Positions 1 through 10,501 are shown, counted from the first letter of the stretch. The stretch: 64,000 nucleotides of DNA from Citrobacter sp. Awk 4 (GCF_028069725.1 NZ_JANEWG010000002.1:62001-126000), one strand, 5' to 3'. Numbers and translations are program-made. The notes: generated by a model not told the origin, from the letters alone.

Positions 1-329
1 CAGGGTTTTTCGATAAAATCGCAGGCGCCATTGCGCATGGCTTCAACGGCCATTTCAACATCGCCATGACCCGTGATTAAAATAACGGGGATTTTGGCAT
101 CGATTTCAATAATTCGGTTTAATAGCTCTAAACCAGATATACCGGGAAGTCTGACATCGGTGAGTACAATTATATTCGTTTGACTCTCAATGATGGGTAA
201 ACTCTGTTCAGCATGAGAACAAGAGATAACGCGATAACCTGCGAGAGTCAGCGTTTGCTCGCAGGCAAAACGCACATCATCGCTGTCTTCAATATAAATA
301 ATGGTAATATCGCTGGCATTATTTACCAT
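1..329 (-). CDS. Two-component response regulator, DctD/NtrC-like, N-terminal part (truncated by window edge)
   Basis: Only the first 109 residues are inside the window, and the gene runs leftwards off base 1. They form a receiver domain: acidic pair in the IEDSDD segment near residues 13-18, phospho-acceptor Asp58 in LTDVRLPG, a Thr in ILITGHG, and the conserved Lys in IEKP near the edge. The wording of the receiver resembles DctD/NtrC-family enhancer-binding proteins, which work with sigma54, but the AAA+ and DNA-binding domains cannot be seen. The ATG at 329 overlaps the end of the upstream sensor kinase gene by 11 bases, so the two are probably co-transcribed and translationally coupled. 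The target genes are presumably to the left of the window. Confidence 0.85.
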   Translation of the reverse strand, partial: MVNNASDITIIYIEDSDDVRFACEQTLTLAGYRVISCSHAEQSLPIIESQTNIIVLTDVRLPGISGLELLNRIIEIDAKIPVILITGHGDVEMAVEAMRNGACDFIEKP

Positions 330-2142
330 TGTCTTCTCTCCATTCTGGCCATGATAAAGTAATCATCGCACCACCTTCCGGATGATTACTGGCGTGGATT
401 GTTCCATTCGAGTTTCTGACTATTTCGTTGACAATAGCGAGACCGAGCCCAATACCTCGACGTTTGGTGGTGAAAAACGCTTCAAATATTCGCTCAATAA
501 TTTGGGGTGAAAATCCGCAGCCATTGTCTTTCAGTGTGATGATAACGTTATGGTCTTCCTTATAAATTGAAATATCCAGCCGTTTACTTGGCTGATCTTC
601 CATGGCGTCCAGGGCATTGGTTATCAAATTACTAAAGATCTGCTCCAGACCCAATTCATCACAACCGACGAAGAGAGGGCTGGACGGGGTTTTAATCCGG
701 CGTTCAAGATTATTTTTTTCCATGCTGTGATTCAACAGCGCAACTGCGCTGTACATGACTTTAATTACATCTGCAGAACCTTTTGGCACCCGATGGCGGG
801 AGGCGAAGGTTTTTAGTTCCGACATTAATTGAGTCATTCGTTCGATAACGGAAATGATGTATTTGAGATTCTGGTCTGCCTGTGAATACATTTTTTTCGC
901 CAGCATCGTGCGGGCGTTGTCCGTCAGGGCATGGATCGCGGCTAACGGCTGGTTTTGCTCATGGGCGATTTCTGTCGCCATCTGCCCTAAGGCGGCAAGC
1001 TTATTGGATTCTGCCAGTTCGCTGCGCGTTAACTGAATAATGTGCTCTGCCTGGCTGCGTTCTTTCATCTCCTGAAGCAACTTTTGGTTTATTGACTCAA
1101 GGGCATAAGTTCGTTCTTTAACTTGCATCTCAAGCGTTTCATTTGCCTGAGTTAATAACTGTTGAGCATGCGAGCGCATGCGCCAATATTTGATGATAAC
1201 CAGTACCAGTAAATACAATATAAAGGTGATTACCAGTGAAATTGCCAATGTCCAGTAGAGATTATCTAGTGGCACAATGATGGTCATCTTCCAGTTGAAT
1301 TCAGGAATGGAAATGTGCTGGGTATAAAAACGGGGTAATAAACAAAATTGATTTTCTTTCTCTTTTAAAAAAATGAAATTATTGAATTTAAAACAGGGGT
1401 AATAGTCGGCAGGTAAAAGATTATTTAAACTGTATTGCCGTGTTAATTGTAATTTTTCTTTTGTCTGAGAAGGTAATGGTTCTAAAGTTCTCATCCGCCA
1501 TTGTGATTTTGAACTTAAAAATATAATGCTGTGCTCATCACTCACGATAATATTTTCAGGGCCTTCTGCCCATACATTTTCAATGTCGTTAAGACTAATT
1601 TTAACGACAACGACGCCGACGATTTTTCCCTCGTGCCTGATACCGGTAGACAGGAAGAATCCTGGGGTATTCGTGGTGCTACCGATACCGTAGAATCTGC
1701 CGTTCAGTCCCATCATCGCTTGTTTATAGTAGGGACGATAACTATAGTCCTGACCCACATAACTTCCGGGGGTTTTCCAGTTACTGGAAGCAATTGTTTT
1801 TCCTTGCGCATTAAGAATAAATATTGCTGCTGTTTTTAATTGTGTATTGAAATACTCAACATGCTTATTAAGACTCTCCTGAATATTATTATCAGAATGC
1901 TCCATAGATTGTTTTATTATATTATCCATCGACAACATATAAGGTAAGATATAATATTGATCTATTGTTGAGTATAATGTTGACTTGTACATTTCTAAAC
2001 GCATTTTATCAGTGCCGACTAATGTCATAAAACGCATGTGTAAAAATAAAACAGAGACAGTCAGCATTAATAGCAGGAGGAAAATACTTGTGATGTGAAA
2101 GCGCCACCTATTTTTTATAATAAAAGAGCATGGTGTTCTCAT
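319..2142 (-). CDS. Sensor histidine kinase, DctB-like
   Basis: A 607-residue membrane sensor kinase. It has an N-terminal membrane segment (about 17-40), a periplasmic region of about 250 residues with a Cache/PDC-like pattern, a second membrane segment (about 297-318), a coiled-coil linker, a HisKA domain with phospho-acceptor His394 in the motif AHEQNQPL, and a C-terminal HATPase domain (N box around NLITNALDAM, then DNGCGF and GLGLAIV). The HEQNQPL variant is typical of DctB-type kinases, which sense C4-dicarboxylates or related acids in the periplasm. The actual ligand is not determined. It is followed directly by its regulator gene and is divergent from aphA. Confidence 0.88.
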   Translation of the reverse strand: MRTPCSFIIKNRWRFHITSIFLLLLMLTVSVLFLHMRFMTLVGTDKMRLEMYKSTLYSTIDQYYILPYMLSMDNIIKQSMEHSDNNIQESLNKHVEYFNTQLKTAAIFILNAQGKTIASSNWKTPGSYVGQDYSYRPYYKQAMMGLNGRFYGIGSTTNTPGFFLSTGIRHEGKIVGVVVVKISLNDIENVWAEGPENIIVSDEHSIIFLSSKSQWRMRTLEPLPSQTKEKLQLTRQYSLNNLLPADYYPCFKFNNFIFLKEKENQFCLLPRFYTQHISIPEFNWKMTIIVPLDNLYWTLAISLVITFILYLLVLVIIKYWRMRSHAQQLLTQANETLEMQVKERTYALESINQKLLQEMKERSQAEHIIQLTRSELAESNKLAALGQMATEIAHEQNQPLAAIHALTDNARTMLAKKMYSQADQNLKYIISVIERMTQLMSELKTFASRHRVPKGSADVIKVMYSAVALLNHSMEKNNLERRIKTPSSPLFVGCDELGLEQIFSNLITNALDAMEDQPSKRLDISIYKEDHNVIITLKDNGCGFSPQIIERIFEAFFTTKRRGIGLGLAIVNEIVRNSNGTIHASNHPEGGAMITLSWPEWREDNGK

Positions 2143-2255
2143 TAAGTACCCATGGACGTGTAATGATAAATGCGACGAGTATATTCCTTACGCATAGATG
2201 ATGAGAAATGAAATAGTACCATTGTGTGAGTAAGTGAGCAGAATACTTCAGGTAT

Positions 2256-2271
2256 TGTGTGGTTTATCACA
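2256..2271. promoter_or_regulatory. CRP-like site
   Basis: TGTGTGGTTTATCACA matches the TGTGA-N6-TCACA core with one mismatch (T for A in the left half). It lies about 115 bases before the sensor kinase start and 190 before aphA, so it could serve either. The match is by eye only. Confidence 0.45.
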
Positions 2272-2373
2272 CAGGTTGTTATATCGATGAATATTACATT
2301 CCGTAACATAAATTAAGGAGCGGATGTGATCATGCTCTTTTTCTATAACAAAACCGGAGATAATTCTTCCCTT

Positions 2374-2390
2374 AACCCCCCTGGGGGGTT
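2374..2390. promoter_or_regulatory. GC-rich perfect palindrome upstream of aphA
   Basis: AACCCCCC-T-GGGGGGTT has two perfect 8-base arms around one base, in an otherwise AT-rich promoter region. The one-base spacer is too short for a stable hairpin loop, so a dimeric regulator's operator is the more likely reading. No regulator can be named from the sequence. Confidence 0.4.
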
Positions 2391-2437
2391 ATGGTCGGAG
2401 GGTTTTGTTGAGTACTTCCTCAATTTTATAATCATAA

Positions 2438-3175
<738 letters not shown>

Positions 3176-3315
3176 AACAGCGGGGGAGCGTTGCGCTTGC
3201 CGGTTTGCTGTTTTTTTAAACAAAATTGAGCTGTTCACTTTTACCTTTCGCTGACTTGCTGCACACTGAATAAAAGATGTTCTCAGTGGGCGGCACGCTT
3301 GTAAGGGGAATAAAG

Positions 3316-3672
3316 ATGACCAATTCGGAGTTACTGCAATATTGCATGGCAAAAACAGGCGCAGAGCAGAGCGTGCACAGCGACTGGAAGGCCACACAAA
3401 TTAAAGTGGAAGATGTCCTCTTCGCGATGGTGAAAGAGGTGGAAGAACGTCCTGCAGTCTCTCTGAAAACCAGCCCTGAACTGGCAGAGTTATTGCGCCA
3501 GCAACACAGCGACGTGCGTCCCAGTCGACATCTGAACAAAGCGCACTGGAGCACGGTATATCTGGACGGCTCGCTGCCGGATTCGCAGATCTATTACCTG
3601 GTTGACGCCTCTTATCAGCAGGCAGTGAACACGTTACCTGAAGAGAAACGCCGGATACTGGCGCAACCCTGA
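3316..3672 (+). CDS. yjbR: YjbR family protein (MmcQ/YjbR DNA-binding-like fold)
   Basis: A 118-residue cytoplasmic protein nearly identical to enterobacterial YjbR. The start at 3316 (MTNSELLQYC) was chosen over an upstream in-frame codon because it is preceded by an AAGGGGA ribosome site about 8 bases away and gives the usual family length. The family has a CyaY/YjbR-like fold and is often annotated as putative DNA-binding, but its physiological role is not established. It faces uvrA, with a REP pair between the two 3' ends. Confidence 0.92.
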   Translation: MTNSELLQYCMAKTGAEQSVHSDWKATQIKVEDVLFAMVKEVEERPAVSLKTSPELAELLRQQHSDVRPSRHLNKAHWSTVYLDGSLPDSQIYYLVDASYQQAVNTLPEEKRRILAQP

Positions 3673-3680
3673 GCCGTTTT

Positions 3681-3760
3681 GCCGGATGGCGTCGCCAGCG
3701 ACTTATCCGGCCTACAGGATATGTGCCCGTAGGCCTGATAAGCGCAGCGCCATCGGGCAT
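3681..3760. repeat. REP pair (BIME) between yjbR and uvrA
   Basis: Two inverted REP units: 3681-3715 (GCCGGATGGCG ... CTTATCCGGCCTAC) and 3729-3760 (GTAGGCCTGATAAGCGC ... GCCATCGGGCA). They sit between convergent gene ends, as REPs usually do, and could protect or terminate transcripts from either side. Confidence 0.93.
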
Positions 3761-3762
3761 GA

Positions 3763-6585
3763 TTACAGCATCGGTTTGAGGAAACGGGCAGTGTGTGAGG
3801 CTTCGCACTCTGCAACGGTTTCTGGCGTACCGGAAACGAGGATTTCCCCGCCGCCGCTGCCGCCTTCCGGGCCTAAATCGACAATCCAGTCCGCCGTCTT
3901 AATCACGTCCAGATTGTGCTCAATCACCACAATGGTGTTGCCCTGATCACGCAACTGATGCAGCACGTCCAGCAACTGCTGGATATCCGCAAAGTGCAGA
4001 CCCGTCGTTGGTTCATCCAGAATATAAAGTGTCTGCCCGGTGCCGCGTTTGGATAACTCGCGCGCCAGTTTCACACGCTGCGCTTCACCACCGGAGAGCG
4101 TCGTCGCCGACTGACCGAGACGAATGTAGGTCAGGCCAACATCCATCAGAGTTTGCAACTTACGCGCCAGCGCCGGAACGGCATCAAAAAACTCGCGTGC
4201 CTCTTCGATGGTCATATCCAGCACTTCGTGGATGGTCTTGCCTTTGTACTTAATCTCCAGCGTTTCGCGGTTGTAGCGTTTACCTTTGCACTGGTCGCAC
4301 GGCACATAGATATCCGGCAGGAAGTGCATTTCGACTTTGATCACGCCATCGCCCTGACAGGCTTCGCAGCGCCCGCCACGCACGTTAAAGCTAAATCGTC
4401 CTGGCGTATACCCGCGCGAGCGTGATTCCGGTACACCGGCAAACAGTTCACGTACGGGGGTAAACACGCCGGTATAGGTCGCCGGGTTGGAACGCGGTGT
4501 ACGGCCAATTGGGCTTTGGTCGATGTCGATGACCTTATCAAAATGCTCAAGACCCTGAATATCGCGATACGGCGCGGGTTCAGCAAGCGTTGCGCCATTC
4601 AATTGCGTTTGCGCAATCGGGAACAACGTGTCGTTAATCAATGTGGATTTACCGGAACCGGAAACGCCGGTAATGCAGGTAAACAGACCCACGGGCAGCG
4701 TCAGCGTCACGTCTTTCAGGTTGTTGCCTCGCGCGCCCGTCAGTCTCAGCACTTTCTCCGGGTCCGCCGCAACGCGCTGTTTTGGTACTGCAATCTTACG
4801 TTTACCGCTCATGTACTGGCCGGTGAGAGATTCCGGAACCGCCATGATATCGTCGAGCGTGCCTTCTGCGACCACCTGACCGCCATGAACCCCTGCGCCA
4901 GGACCGATATCGATCACATGGTCTGCGGCCCGAATCGCATCTTCGTCGTGTTCTACGACGATAACGGTGTTACCAAGATTACGCAGATGGACAAGCGTTC
5001 CCAGCAGACGTTCGTTGTCACGCTGATGCAAACCAATCGACGGTTCATCCAGCACGTACATCACGCCGACTAACCCCGCGCCAATCTGGCTCGCCAGACG
5101 GATACGCTGTGCTTCGCCGCCGGAAAGCGTCTCCGCAGAACGGGAAAGCGTCAGGTAATTCAGGCCGACGTTGACGAGGAACTTGAGGCGATCGCCGATC
5201 TCTTTAAGGATTTTCTCTGCGATCTTCGCCCGCTGACCGGCGAGTTTGAGGTTGTTGAAGAAGTCCATCGCATGGCCGATGCTCATGTCGGAAATCGCAG
5301 GCAGCGGTGTGTTTTCAACAAACACATGACGTGCTTCACGACGCAGGCGCGTACCTTCACAACTGGCGCACGGGCGGTTGCTGATGAATTTAGCCAGCTC
5401 TTCGCGTACCGCACTGGATTCCGTCTCTTTATAACGTCGTTCCATATTGTGCAGCACGCCTTCGAACGGATGGCGACGGACTGAGGTATCACCGCGATCG
5501 TTCATGTACTTAAATTCAATGTTCTCTTTACCCGAACCGTACAGCACGACTTTGTGAACATTCGCACTCAGGCTGGCCCACGGCGCATCCACATCGAACT
5601 TGTAGTGCTCAGCCAGTGATTTCAGCATCTGGAAATAATAGAAATTACGACGGTCCCAGCCGCGGATAGCGCCGCCTGCCAGCGACAACTCGGGATTCTG
5701 GATAACCCGGTCGGGATCGAAATATTGTTGTACGCCAAGACCGTCGCAGGTCGGGCAGGCGCCCGCCGGGTTATTGAATGAAAACAACCGGGGTTCCAGT
5801 TCGCGCATACTGTAGCCGCAAATCGGACAGGCGAAGTTGGCGGAGAAGAGCAACTCTTCCGCTTTTGGATCGTCCATGTCGGCCACCACCGCCGTACCGC
5901 CGGAAAGCTCCAGCGCCGTTTCAAACGATTCGGCCAGCCGTTGGGACAGATCGTCGCGCACTTTGAAGCGGTCAATCACCACCTCAATGGTGTGTTTCTT
6001 TTGCAGTTCCAGTTTTGGCGGGTCGGAGAGATCGCACACTTCGCCGTCAATACGGGCGCGAATGTAGCCCTGGCTCGCCAGATTCTCCAGCGTTTTGGTG
6101 TGTTCGCCTTTACGCTCTTTGATCACCGGCGCCAGCAGCATCAGGCGCTTTCCCTCTGGCTGCGACAACACGTTATCCACCATCTGGCTGACGGTCTGGG
6201 CCGCCAGCGGAACATCGTGGTCCGGGCAGCGCGGCTCACCGACGCGGGCGAACAACAGACGCAGGTAGTCGTGGATTTCGGTAATTGTCCCTACCGTGGA
6301 GCGCGGGTTGTGGGACGTCGATTTCTGTTCAATTGAGATGGCGGGCGACAGCCCTTCAATATGGTCGACGTCCGGTTTTTCCATCAGCGACAGAAACTGA
6401 CGCGCATACGCGGAAAGGGATTCAACGTAACGACGCTGCCCCTCGGCATACAAGGTGTCGAAAGCGAGCGAGGATTTGCCAGAACCTGAAAGCCCGGTCA
6501 CGACAATTAATTTGTCGCGGGGGATGACGAGGTTGATGTTTTTGAGATTATGGGTGCGGGCGCCCCGAACTTCGATCTTATCCAT
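3763..6585 (-). CDS. uvrA: Excinuclease ABC subunit A
   Basis: A 940-residue damage-recognition ATPase of nucleotide excision repair, which loads UvrB at lesions. It shows two ABC ATPase modules: Walker [10 protein letters not shown] at residues 31-39 and GVSGSGKST near 640, with two ABC signatures (SGGEAQR). Zinc-finger cysteine pairs are visible in CPICGYS/CPTCDG and in [16 protein letters not shown]. The length equals the E. coli protein. It is divergent from ssb across a shared regulatory region with a LexA box, so SOS induction is expected. Confidence 0.98.
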   Translation of the reverse strand: MDKIEVRGARTHNLKNINLVIPRDKLIVVTGLSGSGKSSLAFDTLYAEGQRRYVESLSAYARQFLSLMEKPDVDHIEGLSPAISIEQKSTSHNPRSTVGTITEIHDYLRLLFARVGEPRCPDHDVPLAAQTVSQMVDNVLSQPEGKRLMLLAPVIKERKGEHTKTLENLASQGYIRARIDGEVCDLSDPPKLELQKKHTIEVVIDRFKVRDDLSQRLAESFETALELSGGTAVVADMDDPKAEELLFSANFACPICGYSMRELEPRLFSFNNPAGACPTCDGLGVQQYFDPDRVIQNPELSLAGGAIRGWDRRNFYYFQMLKSLAEHYKFDVDAPWASLSANVHKVVLYGSGKENIEFKYMNDRGDTSVRRHPFEGVLHNMERRYKETESSAVREELAKFISNRPCASCEGTRLRREARHVFVENTPLPAISDMSIGHAMDFFNNLKLAGQRAKIAEKILKEIGDRLKFLVNVGLNYLTLSRSAETLSGGEAQRIRLASQIGAGLVGVMYVLDEPSIGLHQRDNERLLGTLVHLRNLGNTVIVVEHDEDAIRAADHVIDIGPGAGVHGGQVVAEGTLDDIMAVPESLTGQYMSGKRKIAVPKQRVAADPEKVLRLTGARGNNLKDVTLTLPVGLFTCITGVSGSGKSTLINDTLFPIAQTQLNGATLAEPAPYRDIQGLEHFDKVIDIDQSPIGRTPRSNPATYTGVFTPVRELFAGVPESRSRGYTPGRFSFNVRGGRCEACQGDGVIKVEMHFLPDIYVPCDQCKGKRYNRETLEIKYKGKTIHEVLDMTIEEAREFFDAVPALARKLQTLMDVGLTYIRLGQSATTLSGGEAQRVKLARELSKRGTGQTLYILDEPTTGLHFADIQQLLDVLHQLRDQGNTIVVIEHNLDVIKTADWIVDLGPEGGSGGGEILVSGTPETVAECEASHTARFLKPML

Positions 6586-6650
6586 TCACCTTTCCCGGAT
6601 TAAACGCTTTTTGCCCGGTCGCATGGAGCCACCGGTGACTACAAACGGTT

Positions 6651-6687
6651 AATTATGACACAATAAAACCTGAATGGATATCCAGTA
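6651..6687 (-). promoter_or_regulatory. LexA (SOS) box and uvrA promoter
   Basis: Read on the minus strand, 6687-6668 is TACTGGATATCCATTCAGGT, at the position of the LexA box known upstream of uvrA and ssb. The left half is CTGG rather than the consensus CTGT, and the right half is CAG. A TCATAATT -10-like element follows at 6658-6651. Assignment is by homology of the intergenic layout. Confidence 0.7.
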
Positions 6688-6835
6688 TTGGAATGCAAAA
6701 CGCAGGTGCCTGTGCAACAATGTCTGGCTGAGGTTGTTGACCGGAATCGACCTCGCAACGTAGTAAAAGCGCTATTGGAAATGCTACAATCCCGCGCTTA
6801 CACTTATTAAGAAACGTTTTTCAGGAGACACGATC

Positions 6836-7366
6836 ATGGCCAGCAGAGGCGTAAACAAGGTGATTCTCGTCGGTAATCTGGGCCAGGACCCGGAAGTACG
6901 CTATATGCCAAATGGTGGCGCAGTTGCCAACATTACGCTGGCTACTTCCGAATCCTGGCGTGATAAAGCGACCGGTGAGATGAAAGAGCAGACCGAATGG
7001 CACCGTGTTGTGCTGTTTGGCAAACTGGCGGAAGTGGCCAGTGAATACCTGCGTAAAGGTTCTCAGGTCTATATTGAAGGTCAGTTGCGTACCCGTAAAT
7101 GGACCGATCAGTCCGGCGTAGAAAAATACACGACGGAAGTGGTGGTTAACGTCGGCGGCACCATGCAGATGCTGGGTGGCCGTCAGGGTGGCGGTGCTCC
7201 GGCAGGTGGAAGTGCTGGTGGTCAGCAGCAGGGTGGTTGGGGTCAGCCTCAACAGCCTCAGGGCGGCAATCAGTTCAGCGGCGGCGCACAGTCTCGTCCG
7301 CAGCAGTCTGCGCCTGCACCGTCTAACGAACCGCCGATGGATTTCGATGACGACATCCCGTTCTGA
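6836..7366 (+). CDS. ssb: Single-stranded DNA-binding protein
   Basis: A 176-residue SSB. The N-terminal OB-fold (about residues 1-112, [20 protein letters not shown] onwards) binds ssDNA as a tetramer. A low-complexity Gly/Gln/Pro-rich linker follows, then the acidic tip DFDDDIPF that docks replication, repair and recombination partners. AGGAGA just before the ATG is a good ribosome site. The gene ends at a strong intrinsic terminator and is divergent from uvrA. Confidence 0.98.
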   Translation: MASRGVNKVILVGNLGQDPEVRYMPNGGAVANITLATSESWRDKATGEMKEQTEWHRVVLFGKLAEVASEYLRKGSQVYIEGQLRTRKWTDQSGVEKYTTEVVVNVGGTMQMLGGRQGGGAPAGGSAGGQQQGGWGQPQQPQGGNQFSGGAQSRPQQSAPAPSNEPPMDFDDDIPF

Positions 7367-7400
7367 TATTAATAGGTCAATACGGTAACGTGTTTTCTGC

Positions 7401-7429
7401 AACCCCCTGTCTCGACAGGGGGTTTTTTA
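7401..7429 (+). terminator. Rho-independent terminator of ssb
   Basis: AACCCCCTGT-CTCG-ACAGGGGGTT forms a perfect 10-bp stem followed by a T run. Confidence 0.95.
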
Positions 7430-7435
7430 TTGCCT

Positions 7436-7461
7436 AATAAAAAGCCTCCACAAAGGAGGCT
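7436..7461 (-). terminator. Rho-independent terminator of yjcB
   Basis: On the minus strand AGCCTCC-TTTGT-GGAGGCT is followed by TTTTATT. It lies just beyond the yjcB stop and faces the ssb terminator. Confidence 0.85.
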
Positions 7462-7471
7462 CTTCTCAACG

Positions 7472-7753
7472 TCAGACTAATACCATCGGCCACTCGGGGG
7501 GCGTATGGCTCATCACCTCTACCATCACTGATTCGATATTGCTCCAGATGGTCGAGATATCCACCAGAGTAATACCAAGCAAACCGGTAGCAAACCAACA
7601 GGCGGAGGCCACGCCCAGTGCGCTACTGATGACAGACAGCCCAACCGCGTCTGATTTACGAAACTGAATATTCAGCGTGCTGGCTAAAAACATGAGCACG
7701 GCGCTCAGCAATTGCCAGCGGAGAAGAACCACGCCAGTGGTGATGGTTGCCAT
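7472..7753 (-). CDS. yjcB: YjcB, small inner-membrane protein of unknown function
   Basis: 93 residues, matching E. coli YjcB in length and sequence (MATITTGVVLLRWQLLSAVL). The start at 7753 was preferred over an upstream extension because it matches the family length and has AGAGGA just ahead. At least two hydrophobic stretches (about residues 8-27 and 41-65) predict an inner-membrane protein. No function is known. A perfect CRP half-site pair lies about 135 bases upstream. Confidence 0.85.
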   Translation of the reverse strand: MATITTGVVLLRWQLLSAVLMFLASTLNIQFRKSDAVGLSVISSALGVASACWFATGLLGITLVDISTIWSNIESVMVEVMSHTPPEWPMVLV

Positions 7754-7885
7754 GAAACGAATCCTCTGAGAGTAGCTGCTGCCCTGGACAGCACGGTGTT
7801 GTTCACGGGAGACGTGGTGCACTCTGGCTATCGGCGGGCTGTGAGAACAAGATTTAATGAAACGTTGTTTTTGTTTCATTTGTTT

Positions 7886-7901
7886 TGTGAACTATATCAC
7901 A
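7886..7901. promoter_or_regulatory. CRP site, perfect consensus core
   Basis: TGTGA-ACTATA-TCACA has both consensus half-sites with the correct 6-base spacer. It is nearest to yjcB (about 135 bases from its start) and about 610 bases from pdeC. Confidence 0.7.
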
Positions 7902-8330
7902 TTGAGTGATTTGTTCGCCAGCGTGGGACACCCTTTTTTGTCTGTTTTATATCCACATAAAACACATGGTAAATAAGGGGGGAGGCATTCTGGTGGTCAT
8001 GTTTCAGGCTGAATGCGCTGTTACTCTAATTATTTTGCGCCGAGCTTTGGAAAATAAAGATGTATCTTTATTACTCGTTTATATTTTTAGTAAAATTAAC
8101 CATTCAGAAAAGTTAACGAAATTTTTTTAAAATACGCATGTCATTTTTATAAGAAAAATCCGAATCCTTGCTGGGCGCGTATTCCTTAATAAAAATAAGC
8201 GTAACTTTAAGTTTACCTTACGGGAAAATATTATCATCATCCGTCAATATCAGACTTTTACTAAGAAAAGTCTGTTGCTAATGTTGATAGATTCATGCAA
8301 TTTAATCACCTGTTTGTTATAGACTCGACG

Positions 8331-8450
8331 TGCTTCAAGTTGCATGTGCGACGGCAGCATTCGTTACCCCGGTCATTGCGTTTTGTTAGTCGCCTGGGTT
8401 CGCTTTTACGTGCCGCGTCACTACGCGTTGTCATGCAACTCGAATTATTG
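8331..8450. repeat. Enterobacterial imperfect palindromic repeat (degenerate copy)
   Basis: The ends are inverted: GCTTCAAGTTGCATG at the left and CATGCAACTCGAATTATT at the right. The interior keeps fragments of the family (ACCCCGGTCA ... CGCCTGGG). This matches the dispersed element seen in many Enterobacterales that starts CTTCAAGTTGCA and ends TGCAACTCGAATTATT. A second copy is at 22951-23041. Confidence 0.7.
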
Positions 8451-8509
8451 AGCCAGAACATCCAGCCTGATGATTACAGTCACACAAACTGCAGGGAAAT
8501 AGGGCTGAA

Positions 8510-10096
8510 ATGAATCGTAGCGCGCACAGCAAGATGCTGAAGTTCCTCGGAACAATCATGGTGGCATTGCTCCCCGTGATGCTGGCGCTATGGTTCGCTC
8601 ACGGACGCGCGGTATCAGAAACGCATAACCAGCTTCACTCTTTTGCACAACTGGCGTTAGATAAAACAGAGCTGGTGATCTTACAGGCCGATTTAGCACG
8701 TGACGCCGCAGAACAGTATCATGGCAAAGCATGCACTTCTGCGCATCAGCAACGTATGCTGAATATTATTCGTGGTCGCTTGTATATTAGCGAGCTAATT
8801 TATGCCCAGGGCGATCATTTTTTGTGTTCGACCGTTATGGCGCCCGCCAGCCCTTATATTATTCCCTCTGCTAATTATCAACGAAAACCTGATACCGCTA
8901 TTTATTACTATCGCGATACCCCTTTTTTTGCAGGCTATAAAATGACGTATATGCAAAGAGGAAACTATGTAGCGGTGATAAATCCGTTATCTTACAGTGA
9001 AGTGATGTCTGACGATCAGTCCCTGGCCTGGGGGGTGTATGATACGGTCACCGAATCATTTTTCTCTGTCAGTGAGTGGGCCAATGTTGAACAATTACTC
9101 CCGATGATACGTCGTGATAAATTAGTTTTTCAGGAGGACAATCGTTTCTACACTATTGTGCATTCCGAAAAACGCCCGATAGCGGTGATTGTTTCGACTT
9201 CAAGCGCTCGTTTTTACCAGAACCTATATCACCAGGCCACCCTGACATTACCGTTAGGCATTATCTGTAGCATTATTTTGCTATTGATGGGGTGGCGTAC
9301 CCGCCGGGAATATCACTCTCCCCGCCGTTTGCTGCAGCGTGCGATTGATAAACGTCAGCTCTGTGTGCATTACCAGCCGATCATTGATGTCAAAAATGAA
9401 AAATGCGTCGGTGCGGAGGCGCTGTTGCGCTGGCCGGGATGTGAAGGTCAGGTCATGAGCCCCACGGAGTTTATCCAACTGGCAGAAAAAGAGGGCATGA
9501 TTGAACAGCTTACGGATTACGTCGTAGAGGGGGTGTTCAATGATTTGGGCCATTTCCTGGCGCGGCATCCCCATCTGTATATTTCGATCAACCTCTCGGC
9601 TTCCGACTTTCACTCCTCGCGCCTGATTGCGTTAATCGCTGACAAAGCACGCCAGCATTCGGTGCTTGCGCAACAAATTAAAGTGGAAGTGACGGAGCGC
9701 GGATTTATTGATGTGCCCAAAATGACGCCGGTAATTCAGGCGTTTCGTCAGGCCGGATACGAAGTCGCCATTGATGATTTCGGCACGGGGTATTCGAACT
9801 TACACAATCTGTATTCGTTGAATGTCGACATTCTGAAGATCGACAAATCGTTTGTTGATACGTTGACCACCAATAGTACCAGCCATCTTATCGCGGAACA
9901 TATTATTGAGATGGCGCAAAGCCTGCGCCTGAAGACCATTGCGGAAGGTGTGGAGACGGCGGAGCAGGTCACCTGGCTGCTTAAGCGCGGCGTCCATTAT
10001 TGTCAGGGATGGCACTTTGCGAAAGCGCTACCGCCGCAAGAGTTCATGCAATGGTTGCAACGACCGCCCGTGAGCATGATGCAGCACGAGCAGTAA
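8510..10096 (+). CDS. pdeC: c-di-GMP phosphodiesterase PdeC (YjcC), CSS-domain/EAL protein
   Basis: 528 residues, the E. coli PdeC length. It has an N-terminal membrane segment (about 12-30), a periplasmic CSS-type sensor domain with paired cysteines C75 and C106 (the latter in FLCSTV, where Thr stands in the last position of the CSS motif), a second membrane segment (about 245-263), then a cytoplasmic EAL domain from about 278. EAL catalytic motifs are all present: AEALLRW, NLSASDF, EVTERGF, IDDFGTGYSNL, KIDKSFVD and AEGVE. It is expected to hydrolyse c-di-GMP to pGpG under control of periplasmic thiol state. Its 3' end converges on soxS two bases away. Confidence 0.95.
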   Translation: MNRSAHSKMLKFLGTIMVALLPVMLALWFAHGRAVSETHNQLHSFAQLALDKTELVILQADLARDAAEQYHGKACTSAHQQRMLNIIRGRLYISELIYAQGDHFLCSTVMAPASPYIIPSANYQRKPDTAIYYYRDTPFFAGYKMTYMQRGNYVAVINPLSYSEVMSDDQSLAWGVYDTVTESFFSVSEWANVEQLLPMIRRDKLVFQEDNRFYTIVHSEKRPIAVIVSTSSARFYQNLYHQATLTLPLGIICSIILLLMGWRTRREYHSPRRLLQRAIDKRQLCVHYQPIIDVKNEKCVGAEALLRWPGCEGQVMSPTEFIQLAEKEGMIEQLTDYVVEGVFNDLGHFLARHPHLYISINLSASDFHSSRLIALIADKARQHSVLAQQIKVEVTERGFIDVPKMTPVIQAFRQAGYEVAIDDFGTGYSNLHNLYSLNVDILKIDKSFVDTLTTNSTSHLIAEHIIEMAQSLRLKTIAEGVETAEQVTWLLKRGVHYCQGWHFAKALPPQEFMQWLQRPPVSMMQHEQ

Positions 10097-10098
10097 CG

Positions 10099-10422
10099 TT
10101 ACAGGCTATGGCGGTAGTCGCTGGGGGTGCGATCAAACTCACGGCGGAAGACGCGCGAAAAGGTTTGTTGCGACACATATCCCAGATCCATCGCAATATC
10201 AAAAATCGGGCGCTCGGTCGTTCGGAGTTCCACGGCAGCCAGCAGGAGCCGACGCTGGCGAATATAGTCGCCCAACGTCTGGCGCATCACCGTTCGGAAC
10301 ATTCGCTGTAAGTACCATTTCGAATAACCTGATTTTTTTGCGACCACATCAATGTTCAGCGGTTGGTCGATATGTTCATCAATCCATTCAATAAGGGTTT
10401 GAATAATCTGCTGATGGGACAT
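10099..10422 (-). CDS. soxS: Superoxide response regulator SoxS (AraC family)
   Basis: 107 residues, just an AraC/XylS DNA-binding domain with two helix-turn-helix units and no sensor domain, nearly identical to E. coli SoxS. It activates oxidative-stress and efflux genes as a monomer once made. Transcription starts from the SoxR-controlled promoter directly upstream, which has the atypical 19-bp spacer. Confidence 0.98.
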   Translation of the reverse strand: MSHQQIIQTLIEWIDEHIDQPLNIDVVAKKSGYSKWYLQRMFRTVMRQTLGDYIRQRRLLLAAVELRTTERPIFDIAMDLGYVSQQTFSRVFRREFDRTPSDYRHSL

Positions 10423-10470
10423 ATTGCTGCCTCTTTCTCAGTGTTCAATTCGTCGTTTTGTCTGCGGGCG

Positions 10471-10501
10471 AGTATAATTCCTCAAGTTAACTTGAGGTAA
10501 A
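10471..10501 (-). promoter_or_regulatory. soxS promoter with SoxR operator
   Basis: The perfect 18-bp palindrome CCTCAAGTTAACTTGAGG (10480-10497) lies between a -35 TTTACC (10501-10496) and a -10 TATACT (10476-10471) with a 19-bp spacer. This is the overlong spacing that MerR-family SoxR untwists when its cluster is oxidised. Confidence 0.95.

Larger units (their letters stand above)
7754..8509. other. Long regulatory gap between yjcB and pdeC
   Basis: 756 bases with no credible gene; the short reading frames here have no recognisable content. It holds a perfect CRP site at 7886-7901, an AT-rich stretch around 8040-8280 with poly-T/poly-A tracts, and a degenerate enterobacterial palindromic repeat at 8331-8450 just before pdeC. 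Confidence 0.6.

Noticed and set aside
7906-8130. Small gene in the yjcB-pdeC gap
   Set aside because: Begins within the CRP-site region without a ribosome site, has odd composition, and no resemblance to known small proteins.
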